A stretch of DNA of 64,000 nucleotides from Microbacterium immunditiarum. GTDB taxonomy: Bacteria > Actinomycetota > Actinomycetes > Actinomycetales > Microbacteriaceae. Positions 16,472-24,975 of the stretch are shown here, in pieces. Made by a program: the position numbers and the translations under genes. The DNA is taken from assembly GCF_013409785.1 (NCBI RefSeq), contig NZ_JACCBV010000001.1, forward strand, positions 744,001 to 808,000. The letters are read 5' to 3'. The notes beneath the pieces are model-generated. The model saw nothing but the letters and a program-made list of their open reading frames with translations. It ran no database searches and had not been told where the DNA came from. Position 1 is the first letter of the stretch; each line of letters opens with the position of its first letter.

Positions 16472-17023
16472 TCAGCCGCGCACGCGAGGCGTGATGCCCG
16501 CGCGCCGCAGGCCCGCGCCGATCGCGAGACCGATCGCCGTCCAGACGACCGGACCGAGGACGGCGAGCACGAGGTACGTGATCTGCGCCCACAGCGGAAG
16601 CGTCGTCAGGTGCGCCGCGAACGCGACGACGACCGCGACGATCACGCCGATCACGAGCGCCGAGATGAAGTAGCGCCACGTCTTCCAGACGCGGTAGCGG
16701 GTGGCGGCGGCCACGAGCTCTTGAATGCCGCCGAACAGCACCGCCGTGCCGAGGAACCGGAAGGCCCACTGCGGCGCGATCGCGCTGGCGGCGAGGGCCG
16801 CGAGCACGTGCGTGATGAGCGCGACCCACGGCTGGCGGATGAGCGCCTGCGAGATGATCCCCGGGATGGCGTGCGCGCCGAGCACGAACCCGTAGACGAT
16901 CGGGGCGGTTGCGAGGACGATGGGGGTGATCCAGCCTGCGATGCCGCCGACCACACCGGTCGCCACTCCGATCGCCGCGCACGTGAGCAGAATGCTCGTC
17001 GTCAGGGGGGATCGGTTGGACAC
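16472..17023 (-). CDS. ECF transporter substrate-binding (S) component
   Basis: 183 residues, GTG start, with about five or six hydrophobic segments and short loops, a normal size for an ECF S subunit. The sequence resembles YkoE-type S components by length and by the position next to a fused double ATPase, but vitamin-specific residues are not evident to me. It captures the substrate in the membrane and associates with the T and A subunits. I looked for a thiamine riboswitch upstream and found no THI-box core. A TAAGAT -10 element lies 6 nt before the GTG, so the transcript is probably leaderless. Confidence 0.8.
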   Translation of the reverse strand: MSNRSPLTTSILLTCAAIGVATGVVGGIAGWITPIVLATAPIVYGFVLGAHAIPGIISQALIRQPWVALITHVLAALAASAIAPQWAFRFLGTAVLFGGIQELVAAATRYRVWKTWRYFISALVIGVIVAVVVAFAAHLTTLPLWAQITYLVLAVLGPVVWTAIGLAIGAGLRRAGITPRVRG

Positions 17024-17029
17024 TTGACG

Positions 17030-17035
17030 ATCTTA
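17030..17035 (-). promoter_or_regulatory. -10 element of ECF S gene (leaderless)
   Basis: TAAGAT on the minus strand with a 6-nt spacer to the GTG start at 17023. No clear -35. Confidence 0.4.
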
Positions 17036-17165
17036 GCGAGGCGGTCTCACAGGTTTTTCACTATCGGGGGTTCACTGGGATTCCGCTGTGAATTAGGTTG
17101 GGGCTGGCTGGAGCGTCGACGAAGACGTCTCAGCCCTACTGATCGAACGACGAATCGGGAGCACC

Positions 17166-20100
17166 ATGGGCCGGACCCCCTTCAGAGCAGTGACGGCGAT
17201 AACCCTCGCCGCGCTGTTCGCCGGTACTGCGACGACAGCCGCCTACGCGAGTCCAGAGGAGGTGCCCCCACTCGTGCCGGCGGAATCGCCGACCGGCACG
17301 TACATCGTGGTCCTCGCGGAGGATCCCGTCGCCTCGTACGACGGCGGGGAAGCAGGCCTCGCTCCGACCAAGCCCGACGAGGGCGAAGAGCTCGACACGC
17401 GCTCGAACGCCGCGAAGAAGTACGCGGCCTTCCTCGAGAAGCGCCAGGAGGAGGTTGCGTCCGAGGTCGGCGCCGACCCGAAGGCGACCTACCAGGTGGC
17501 CTTGAACGGCTTCAGCGCCAAGCTGTCGCCCGAGCAGGTCGGTCAGCTCACGGCGAGCAAGGACGTCGTGGGCGTCTATCCCGAGCAGATCTTCCACCCT
17601 GACGCCGTGTCGTCGACCGAGTTCCTGGGCCTTGAAGGACCCGGCGGTGTGTGGGAGGCCGTGGGCGGAACGGATGCCGCGGGCCAGGGCGTCGTCGTCG
17701 GCGTCGTCGACACCGGCATCGCACCCGAGAACCCCTCGTTCGCGGGCGACCCGCTCGGCACGATCCCGTCGGCCGACACCCCGTATCTCGCCGGCAACAA
17801 CGTCGTGTTCGAGAAGGCCGACGGCGGAACCTTCAGCAGCGCCCGAGTCACAGGTCAGCAGTGGTCGAACGACGCGTACTCGACGAAGCTCGTCGGCGGG
17901 AAGTACTTCTCGACCGGCGCCGCGGCCGCGGGCTTCGACTTCACGTACGACTACCTGTCGCCGCGTGACGGCGACGGCCATGGCTCGCACACCGCGAGCA
18001 CGGCCGCCGGCAACAACGGCGTCCCCGCCTCGATCGCGGGCGTCGACTTCGGTGCCATCTCGGGTGTCGCGCCGGCCGCCAAGGTCGCGATGTACAAGGC
18101 GTGCTTCGTCGGGCCCGACCCGCTCGTGACGACCGATGACATCTGCGCCGGCAGCGACCTGCTCAACGCGATCGACGCCGCGGTCGACGACGGCGTCGAC
18201 GTCATCAACTTCTCGATCGGCGGCGGCACGGCCGTCTCGTCGTGGGAGCCGATCGACCAGATGTTCTTCAACGCGGGTCTTGCGGGCGTCTTCGTGGCCG
18301 TGAGCGCCGGAAACGCCGGTCCCGCTCCGACGACGGCCGACCACGCGTCGCCGTGGTACACGACGGTCGCCGCGTCGACCATCCCGACGTACGAGGGCAC
18401 CGTCGAGCTCGGCGACGGCCAGCAGTTCGCGGGCGTCTCGGTGACGGTGCCGTTCGACGGGACGGTGACCGGCTCCGCGATCTACTCGGGCGACGCAGCG
18501 GCGACGGGTGTGCCGGTCGAGAACGCACGACTGTGCTTCCTCGACTCGCTCGACCCGGCCAAGGTCGCGGGCAAGATCGTGGTCTGCGACCGCGGCACCA
18601 ACGCCCGCGTCGAGAAGTCGCAGGAGGTCGCCGACAAGGGCGGCGTCGGCATGGTGCTCGTGAACGTCACGCCGGGCTCGCTCGACAACGACTTCCACTC
18701 GGTGCCGACCGTGCACATCGACGCGCAGTACCGCAACGCGGTCCTCTCGTACGTGACCGGCACGACCGACGCGGTCGTGACGCTGCACCCGAGCAACCTG
18801 ACCGACGTCGTCACGCCGACACCGCAGATCGCGGGCTTCTCGAGCCGCGGCCCGATGATCGCCGAGGACGGCGACATCATCAAGCCCGACATCGCGGCCC
18901 CGGGTGTCGCGATCCTCGCGGCAGCCCACAACGCGGAGGGCGCCGACCCGACGTTCGAGTTCAAGTCGGGTACGTCGATGGCATCGCCGCACATCGCGGG
19001 TCTCGCCGCGCTGTACCTCGGGGTGCACCCGAACGCGACGCCGGGCGAGATCAAGTCGGCGATGATGACCACCGCCTACGACACGGTCGACGCCGGCGGT
19101 GCCGACGTGACCGACCCGTTCGCGCAGGGCGCGGGCCACGTCGACCCGACGCGGTTCTTCGACCCGGGTCTGCTGTACCTCAACGGGCCGCTCGACTGGG
19201 CCGCGTACGTGGAGGGCATCGGCGGGTACGACTGGGCCGGCGTCGAGCCGATCGACCCGAGCGACCTGAACATCGCCTCGATCGGCATCGGCACGCTCGC
19301 CGGGCCGCAGACCGTGACGCGCACGCTCACCTCGACGCGTGCCGGCACCTACACGGCGGAGGTGGACTTCCCCGGATTCGACGTGACCGTCGAGCCGTCG
19401 ACGCTCACCTTCGGCGCGGCCGGCGAGTCGCAGGACGCCTCGATCACGATCGCCCGCAGCGACGCCCCCGTCGACGAGTGGTCGACCGGCTTCCTGACGT
19501 GGGTGGGCGCTGACGGCACCACCGTGCGGTCGCCGATGGCGGCGAAGCCGGCTTCGGTCGACGCGCCCGACGCGGCGAGCGGCACCGGCATCACCGGCAG
19601 CACCGACATCACGGTCGAGTCGTGGCTCGAGGGTGAAGTCCAGCTCGGCGTCGCGGGCCTCGCGCCGGTGCGTCTGCTGAAGGACCCCGACAACGACGTG
19701 CCCGGCCACTCGGGTGACGAGAACTCCGCACCGGTCGACGACCCGACCCAGGCTCGTCAGATCCTCTGGATCGAGACGATCGAGCCCGGTACGCGACTCG
19801 CCCAGTGGACGCTCGACTCGTCGGACGACGCGGGCAGCGACCTCGACCTGTACGTCTACCGCGTCGTGAGCCCGACCGACCTTCGCTACTACGAGCGATT
19901 CCTGTCGGCTTCGGCGTCGGCCGACGAGCAGGTGACGCTCGACAACCCGACCGCGGGAACGTACGCGATCGTGGCGGACCTGTACGCGACGCCGAACCCG
20001 ATGACGTGGGACCTCACCTCGGCGATCGTCGGCCCGAACGGCGAGGGGTCGTTCACCGCGACGCCCAACCCGCTCCCGCTGTCGTTCGGGCAGGAGGCGA

Positions 20101-20756
20101 CGTTCACGGTCTCGTGGACCGGCCTGCAGCCCGACACGACGTACCTCGGCGTCATCGGCTACGGCGCGTCGCCGGTGCGCACGCTCGTGACGGTCGAGTC
20201 GGGTGCGGCGGCTCCTGTCGCCAAGTCCGCGCCGACGATCACGGGTGCCGCGAAGGTCGGCAGCACGCTCAAGGCGAAGCCGGGCACGTGGGAACCGAAG
20301 GGCGTCACCTTCGAGTACCAGTGGCTGCGCAACGGCGAACCCATCGACGGCGCGACGGGCACGCAGTACAAGGTGACCTCGACGGACGTCGGCACGGCGC
20401 TCTCGGTGCGGGTCACCGCCACCGAGGCGGGCAACCCGAACGCCGGCACCGCCGTCAGCAAGGAAGTGTTCGTCAAGGACAAGTCCCGCACGACGGTCTC
20501 GATGAACCGCTATCTCGGCACCACGTCGCACAGCTACGCGGTGACGGTCGGTGTCACGGCGGGCGGCGCTTCGGCCGAGGGCACGGTGAACGTGTGGGTC
20601 GACACGAAGAAGTACACGGGCACCCTCGCGGACGGCTCGGTCACCTTCAACCTGCCGAAGCAGAAGAAGGGCGTCCACGTCGTCATTGCCGAGTACGTCG
20701 GCACTGACACCGTCGAGGCATCCGCGAGCGTCTCGGGCTTCATCGTCCTGAAGTAG
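17166..20756 (+). CDS. Secreted S8 (subtilisin-like) serine peptidase
   Basis: 1196 residues. A signal peptide (about 1-29, ending near A-Y-A-S) is followed by an I9-type propeptide (Y-I-V-V-L... to about residue 140) and the catalytic domain. The triad is visible: Asp182 in V-V-D-T-G-I, His272 in G-H-G-S-H-T, and Ser604 in G-T-S-M-A-S-P-H. The long spacing between His and Ser reflects a PA domain insert (about 400-540) as in plant-like and actinobacterial subtilases. Beyond the catalytic core are Ig-like beta domains, including one starting A-P-T-I-T-G-A-A-K-V-G-S near residue 1020. There is no sortase signal, so it is probably released. It digests extracellular protein. Confidence 0.93.
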   Translation: MGRTPFRAVTAITLAALFAGTATTAAYASPEEVPPLVPAESPTGTYIVVLAEDPVASYDGGEAGLAPTKPDEGEELDTRSNAAKKYAAFLEKRQEEVASEVGADPKATYQVALNGFSAKLSPEQVGQLTASKDVVGVYPEQIFHPDAVSSTEFLGLEGPGGVWEAVGGTDAAGQGVVVGVVDTGIAPENPSFAGDPLGTIPSADTPYLAGNNVVFEKADGGTFSSARVTGQQWSNDAYSTKLVGGKYFSTGAAAAGFDFTYDYLSPRDGDGHGSHTASTAAGNNGVPASIAGVDFGAISGVAPAAKVAMYKACFVGPDPLVTTDDICAGSDLLNAIDAAVDDGVDVINFSIGGGTAVSSWEPIDQMFFNAGLAGVFVAVSAGNAGPAPTTADHASPWYTTVAASTIPTYEGTVELGDGQQFAGVSVTVPFDGTVTGSAIYSGDAAATGVPVENARLCFLDSLDPAKVAGKIVVCDRGTNARVEKSQEVADKGGVGMVLVNVTPGSLDNDFHSVPTVHIDAQYRNAVLSYVTGTTDAVVTLHPSNLTDVVTPTPQIAGFSSRGPMIAEDGDIIKPDIAAPGVAILAAAHNAEGADPTFEFKSGTSMASPHIAGLAALYLGVHPNATPGEIKSAMMTTAYDTVDAGGADVTDPFAQGAGHVDPTRFFDPGLLYLNGPLDWAAYVEGIGGYDWAGVEPIDPSDLNIASIGIGTLAGPQTVTRTLTSTRAGTYTAEVDFPGFDVTVEPSTLTFGAAGESQDASITIARSDAPVDEWSTGFLTWVGADGTTVRSPMAAKPASVDAPDAASGTGITGSTDITVESWLEGEVQLGVAGLAPVRLLKDPDNDVPGHSGDENSAPVDDPTQARQILWIETIEPGTRLAQWTLDSSDDAGSDLDLYVYRVVSPTDLRYYERFLSASASADEQVTLDNPTAGTYAIVADLYATPNPMTWDLTSAIVGPNGEGSFTATPNPLPLSFGQEATFTVSWTGLQPDTTYLGVIGYGASPVRTLVTVESGAAAPVAKSAPTITGAAKVGSTLKAKPGTWEPKGVTFEYQWLRNGEPIDGATGTQYKVTSTDVGTALSVRVTATEAGNPNAGTAVSKEVFVKDKSRTTVSMNRYLGTTSHSYAVTVGVTAGGASAEGTVNVWVDTKKYTGTLADGSVTFNLPKQKKGVHVVIAEYVGTDTVEASASVSGFIVLK

Positions 20757-20772
20757 CCCGCAGCGCACGACG

Positions 20773-20809
20773 ACAGCGCCGCCCTCTCGATTCGAGGGGG
20801 CGGCGCTGT
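20773..20809. terminator. Hairpin between peptidase and pirin genes
   Basis: ACAGCGCCGCCC and GGGCGGCGCTGT form a long GC-rich stem, extended inward by CTCGA/TCGAG-type bases. It is followed on the plus strand by TTCTCGT. Bidirectional terminator between convergent genes. Confidence 0.75.
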
Positions 20810-20826
20810 TCTCGTACGGGCGGGAG

Positions 20827-21837
20827 TCAGACTCGCCGGCGCCGGCGAGTGAGCCGCACGGCGGGAAGGGGCGGAGCCGGAATCCGCTCGTCGCCGTGGT
20901 CGACGACGCGGCCGAAGCGGGCCGACCCGGCCTCCCAGGCCTCTCGGGCCTCGGCGATCTCCTCGTGGCTGCGGCCGACGAAGTTCCACCACATGACGAC
21001 GTCGTCCTCGAAGGGCTCGCCGCCGAGCACGAACATCGTGGCACCCGTCGCGCTGCTCACCTCGATGACGTCGCGGCCGGTTCCGAAGTAGAGCAGGTGT
21101 GAGTCGTCGAGGGGGGTCGTCGCGGATGCCTCGGCCGCGGCATCCGCGACGCCGTCGATGCCCACCAGGGCGTACTCCCAATCCGGCCGCAGGGGGATGC
21201 GCACACGTGAGCCCGCGGGCACGCGCACCTCGGCTCCGACGATCGGCGTGTGGACGGTGGCGGGCGAGCGGACCCCCGCGAGCTCGCCGAGCACGACGAT
21301 CGCCGAACCCGCGGCGCCCTCGAGCGCATCGAGGGTGAGCTCGGGGAGGTCCTCGTGCCGCTCGAAGTCCGGAGCGCCGTGACGGCGCGACTCGGGGAGG
21401 GCGACCCACAGCTGCAGCGCGTCCAGCGGAATCGGGCCCTCGCCGACGGAGTACTCCGAGTGCGCGATGCCCTCACCGCTCGTCATCAGGTTGAGCGCGC
21501 CGCGGCGGACGACGACGTCACTGCCGACCGAGTCCCGGTGGCGCACGTCGCCCGCGAACGGCCACGTCACCGTCTGCAGGCCGATGTGCGGATGCGGCTC
21601 GACGCGCATGCGCGTCGTCTGCGGCCCGAACCGGTCGAGGAAGCACCACGCGCCGACGAGCGGAAGGTCGCGCTGCGGAAGCGAGCGTCGCACGTGCATC
21701 GCGCGGACGCCGCCGAGCGGCACTTCGCGCGATTCGAGCAGGAGAGCGCGGGGACCGCCGGTGGCGGCATCCGGCTCATGGTGTCGAAGCGGGGCCTCCG
21801 CCTCGGCGACGGACGCGTCAGCGTCCAGCCTGGTCAT
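20827..21837 (-). CDS. Pirin-family cupin protein
   Basis: 336 residues, two cupin domains. The metal ligands of the N-terminal cupin are present in P-H-P-H-I-G-L and in G-E-G-I-A-H-S-E, matching the three His and one Glu of pirins. The C-terminal cupin lacks obvious metal ligands, as usual. Bacterial pirins are iron proteins; some show quercetinase activity or act on metabolic enzymes, so the role is not fixed. The start overlaps the end of the GNAT gene by 20 bp, so both probably form one transcript from a site near 22160. Confidence 0.9.
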   Translation of the reverse strand: MTRLDADASVAEAEAPLRHHEPDAATGGPRALLLESREVPLGGVRAMHVRRSLPQRDLPLVGAWCFLDRFGPQTTRMRVEPHPHIGLQTVTWPFAGDVRHRDSVGSDVVVRRGALNLMTSGEGIAHSEYSVGEGPIPLDALQLWVALPESRRHGAPDFERHEDLPELTLDALEGAAGSAIVVLGELAGVRSPATVHTPIVGAEVRVPAGSRVRIPLRPDWEYALVGIDGVADAAAEASATTPLDDSHLLYFGTGRDVIEVSSATGATMFVLGGEPFEDDVVMWWNFVGRSHEEIAEAREAWEAGSARFGRVVDHGDERIPAPPLPAVRLTRRRRRV

Positions 21838-22153
21838 CCCTGCCTCCGGCGACGGACCAGTCGACGTCGAGCCCCTCGACGTGGTTCTCGCGCAGATACC
21901 GGCGCACGAACGGGCACAGCGGGATGATCCGCTCGCCGCGACGTGCGACGTCGGCGAGCGCCTCCGACACGAGCACCTTTCCGAGTCCGCGGCCCGAGAA
22001 GGCCGGGTCGATCTCGGTGTGGGGGAAGATCAGCTCGCCGTTGGGGGTCGGCTGGAAGAGAGTGAAGCCGGCGAGCACGTCGCCGACGTGGATCTCGTAG
22101 CGGCCGGCCCCGTCGTCTCTTGTGACGGTGAGCTCATCAGTGGAGGTGGGCAT
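21818..22153 (-). CDS. Small GNAT acetyltransferase (YidJ/Gcn5-like)
   Basis: 111 residues, the size of minimal single-domain GNATs. The acetyl-CoA loop F-S-G-R-G-L-G-K-V-L is preceded by T-E-I-D-P-A, and followed by I-I-P-L-C-P-F-V-R-R-Y-L, all typical of the family. AAGGGA upstream supports the ATG at 22153. The acceptor is unknown. It overlaps the pirin gene downstream by 20 bp, so the two are translated together. Confidence 0.88.
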   Translation of the reverse strand: MPTSTDELTVTRDDGAGRYEIHVGDVLAGFTLFQPTPNGELIFPHTEIDPAFSGRGLGKVLVSEALADVARRGERIIPLCPFVRRYLRENHVEGLDVDWSVAGGRDDQAGR

Positions 22154-22347
22154 GTGTGCAATCCCTTCGTCGTCGTCTTCAACGTACGGGCGGGGGATCG
22201 TGTTCCGCCAGGGTGGGCACCTCGGCGCCTATCGCGTCTCCGGGGTAGGGGATGGCGCAGAGGAAGGATGCTTCGGCAGCATCCGGTCCTACGCCCGCGC
22301 CATCTCCTACGTCGGGGGACGGCGTCCGAGGCTGGCAGACTCGAGGG

Positions 22348-24882
22348 ATGGTCTCGACTCACCCCGGCGGGGATTCGGCCGCCGGGCTGCTCGACCTCGT
22401 GCCTGCCGGCGCGGATGAGGACACGGCGTACACGGGCTTCGTCGCGTGGGCGCAGTCGCGCGGCTTCACGCTGTACCCCGCGCAGGACGAGGCCGTCATC
22501 GAGATCGTCTCCGGGGCGAACGTCGTGCTCTCGACGCCGACCGGAACGGGCAAGTCGCTCGTCGCGATCGCGGCGCACGCGATGTGCCTCGCGCGCGGCG
22601 GCCGCACGTACTACACCGCCCCGATCAAGGCGCTCGTGAGCGAGAAGTTCTTCGCGCTCGTCGACATCTTCGGCGCGGCGAACGTGGGCATGGTCACAGG
22701 CGACTCGTCTGTGAACCCGGATGCTCCGATCGTGTGCTGCACGGCCGAGATCCTCGCGAATCTCGCGCTGCGGCAGGGGCCTGATGCGGGCGTGGACCAG
22801 GTCGTGATGGACGAGTTCCACTACTACGGCGACCCCGAGCGCGGATTGGCGTGGCAGGTGCCGTTGCTGCTCCTTCCGCGCGCGCAGTTCGTGCTCATGT
22901 CGGCGACCCTCGGTGACGTCACCGCGATCGCCGACGACCTCACGCGCCGCACCGGCCGCCCCACCGCGCGCATCAACGGCGTCGAGCGCCCGGTGCCGCT
23001 GCACTTCTCGTACGAGCGCACGCCCGTGCACGAGGTGCTCGAGCGGCTGCTCGAGCAGGGTGAGGCACCTGTCTACATCGTCCACTTCTCGCAGGCGGCG
23101 GCGGTCGAACGGGCGCAGGCGCTCGCGTCGGTGCGGGTCTCGACGCGCGAGCAGCGCGACGCGATCGCCGAGGCGATCGGCGGCTTCCGCTTCACGACCG
23201 GCTTCGGCAAGACGCTCTCGCGGCTCGTGCGCGCGGGGATCGGCGTGCACCACGCGGGCATGCTGCCGCGCTATCGGCGGCTCGTCGAGACGCTCGCGCA
23301 GCGCGGTCTCCTGCGCGTGATCTGCGGCACCGACACGCTCGGGGTCGGCATCAACGTGCCGATCCGCACGGTCGTGATCACGGCGCTGTCGAAGTACGAC
23401 GGAACACGGATGCGCCAGCTCACCGCGCGCGAGTTCCATCAGGTCGCGGGGCGGGCGGGTCGTGCGGGGTACGACCCCTACGGCAACGTCGTCGTGATGG
23501 CGCCCGAGTGGGAGATCGAGAACGCCGTCGCGCTCGCGAAGGCCGGTGACGACCCCGCCAAGCGCAAGAAGATCGTGCGCAAGAAGGCGCCGACGGGCGT
23601 CGTGAACTGGGGCGAGGGATCGTTCGAGCGCCTCGTCGAGGCGTCGCCGGAGCCGCTCGTGCCGCAGCTGCAGCTGACGGCGGCCATGCTCATCAACGTG
23701 ATCGCGCGCGGCGGCGACGCGTTCGCGAACGTGCGATCGCTCGTGTTCGACAACCACCAGACACGCTCGCAGCAGTACGCTCTCGCGCGGCGCGCGCTCG
23801 CGATCTTCCGCACGCTGAAGGCCGCAGGCGTCGTGGTGGCCGATGGCGGCGGCATCCGTCTCACCGTCGACCTGCAGCCCAACTTCGCGCTGAACCAGCC
23901 GCTGTCGCCGTTCGCGCTCGCCGCGATCGAGCTGCTGGACCCGACGGATGCCCCGGGCGCCGCCGGCACCGGACACTATGCCCTCGACGTCGTGAGCGTC
24001 ATCGAGGCGACCCTCGACGACCCGCGCGCGGTGCTCGCGCAGCAGGAGTTCAAGGCCCGCGGTGAGGCGGTGGCCGCGATGAAGCAGGAGGGGCTCGACT
24101 ACGACGAGCGCATGGCCCTGCTGGAAGACGTGACGTATCCGAAGCCGCTCGCGGAGCTGCTGCAGCAGGCGTTCGAGGTGTTCGCGTCGAGCCAGCCGTG
24201 GGTGCGCGACTTCGAGCTGTCGCCGAAGTCGGTCGTGCGCGACATGTTCGTGCGCGCGCTGTCGTTCGGGGAGTTCGTCTCGTTCTACCAGCTCGGCCGC
24301 AGCGAGGGCCTCGTGCTGCGGTACCTGAGCGACGCGTACCGCGCGATTCGACAGACCGTGCCCGTCGACGCGCAGACGCCCGAGCTCGTCGACGTGATCG
24401 AGTGGCTCGGCGAACTCGTGCGGCAGGTGGACTCGAGCCTCGTCGACGAGTGGTCGGCGCTCATCGCACCGCCTGACGACCCGGATGCCCCGATCGTCCC
24501 GCCCGCGCCGCCGTCGGTGCTCACCAACCGTCGTGCGTTCGTCGTGCTCGTGCGCAACGAGCTCTTCCGGCGCGTGCAGCTCGCCGCGCTGCAGCGCGAC
24601 GACGAGCTCGTCGAACTCGATCCCGACGTCGATTGGCCCGCCGCGCTCGACCGCTACTACGACGAGCACGACGAGATCCTCACGGGGGGACCGGCGCGCT
24701 CGCCGCGACTTGTCACGATCGACGACGCGGATGCCGCGGCATCCGGTGTCTGGCGCGTCGAGCAGACGATCGACGACCCCGACGGGAATCACGACTGGCG
24801 CATCCGCGCCGTCGTCGACCTCGGCGCGTCGGAAGAGGAGGGCACCGCGGTCGTGCGGGTCACCGAGGTCGCGCGGCTGTAG
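22348..24882 (+). CDS. DUF3516-type superfamily 2 (Ski2-like) helicase
   Basis: 844 residues from the ATG at 22348; an in-frame ATG at 22252 would add 32 low-complexity residues and is less likely, because CAGACT sits 6 nt before 22348 as in other leaderless genes here. Motif I is T-P-T-G-T-G-K-S (near residues 65-72), motif II is M-D-E-F-H-Y-Y in place of DExH, and motif VI is Q-V-A-G-R-A-G-R-A-G. The second half is a conserved actinobacterial extension. The protein should move along RNA or DNA using ATP, as Ski2/Mtr4 relatives do; its target in bacteria is not established. It converges on the LuxR regulator gene. Confidence 0.88.
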   Translation: MVSTHPGGDSAAGLLDLVPAGADEDTAYTGFVAWAQSRGFTLYPAQDEAVIEIVSGANVVLSTPTGTGKSLVAIAAHAMCLARGGRTYYTAPIKALVSEKFFALVDIFGAANVGMVTGDSSVNPDAPIVCCTAEILANLALRQGPDAGVDQVVMDEFHYYGDPERGLAWQVPLLLLPRAQFVLMSATLGDVTAIADDLTRRTGRPTARINGVERPVPLHFSYERTPVHEVLERLLEQGEAPVYIVHFSQAAAVERAQALASVRVSTREQRDAIAEAIGGFRFTTGFGKTLSRLVRAGIGVHHAGMLPRYRRLVETLAQRGLLRVICGTDTLGVGINVPIRTVVITALSKYDGTRMRQLTAREFHQVAGRAGRAGYDPYGNVVVMAPEWEIENAVALAKAGDDPAKRKKIVRKKAPTGVVNWGEGSFERLVEASPEPLVPQLQLTAAMLINVIARGGDAFANVRSLVFDNHQTRSQQYALARRALAIFRTLKAAGVVVADGGGIRLTVDLQPNFALNQPLSPFALAAIELLDPTDAPGAAGTGHYALDVVSVIEATLDDPRAVLAQQEFKARGEAVAAMKQEGLDYDERMALLEDVTYPKPLAELLQQAFEVFASSQPWVRDFELSPKSVVRDMFVRALSFGEFVSFYQLGRSEGLVLRYLSDAYRAIRQTVPVDAQTPELVDVIEWLGELVRQVDSSLVDEWSALIAPPDDPDAPIVPPAPPSVLTNRRAFVVLVRNELFRRVQLAALQRDDELVELDPDVDWPAALDRYYDEHDEILTGGPARSPRLVTIDDADAAASGVWRVEQTIDDPDGNHDWRIRAVVDLGASEEEGTAVVRVTEVARL

Positions 24883-24922
24883 ATCGGGGTCGGGCTTTCC
24901 CTTGCGGGCCAGATGCGTCCAG

Positions 24923-24975
24923 GTTGCGCGAACAACGGCCGGATGCCGCGCGCCGCGACGTCATTCGCGCGATGC
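24923..24975. repeat. REP-like palindromic element, copy 2 (degenerate)
   Basis: GTTGCGCGAACAACG and CGTCATTCGCGCGATGC form an imperfect inverted repeat around a GGATGCCGCG loop. The right arm runs into the last codons of the LuxR gene. It lies between convergent genes and belongs to the family seen at 13548, 31112 and 31211. Confidence 0.5.

Noticed and set aside
17024..17165. Thiamine (TPP) or other riboswitch upstream of the ECF S gene
   Set aside because: No THI-box core is present and a leaderless promoter sits at the start codon, leaving no room for a leader RNA.
17136..21044. Long open frame (1302 codons) antisense to the S8 peptidase
   Set aside because: Same cause; the sense strand has the full catalytic triad and a signal peptide.
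22252..22347. Upstream start of the DUF3516 helicase
   Set aside because: The extra 32 residues are low-complexity and the start at 22348 has a better promoter fit. Both remain possible.
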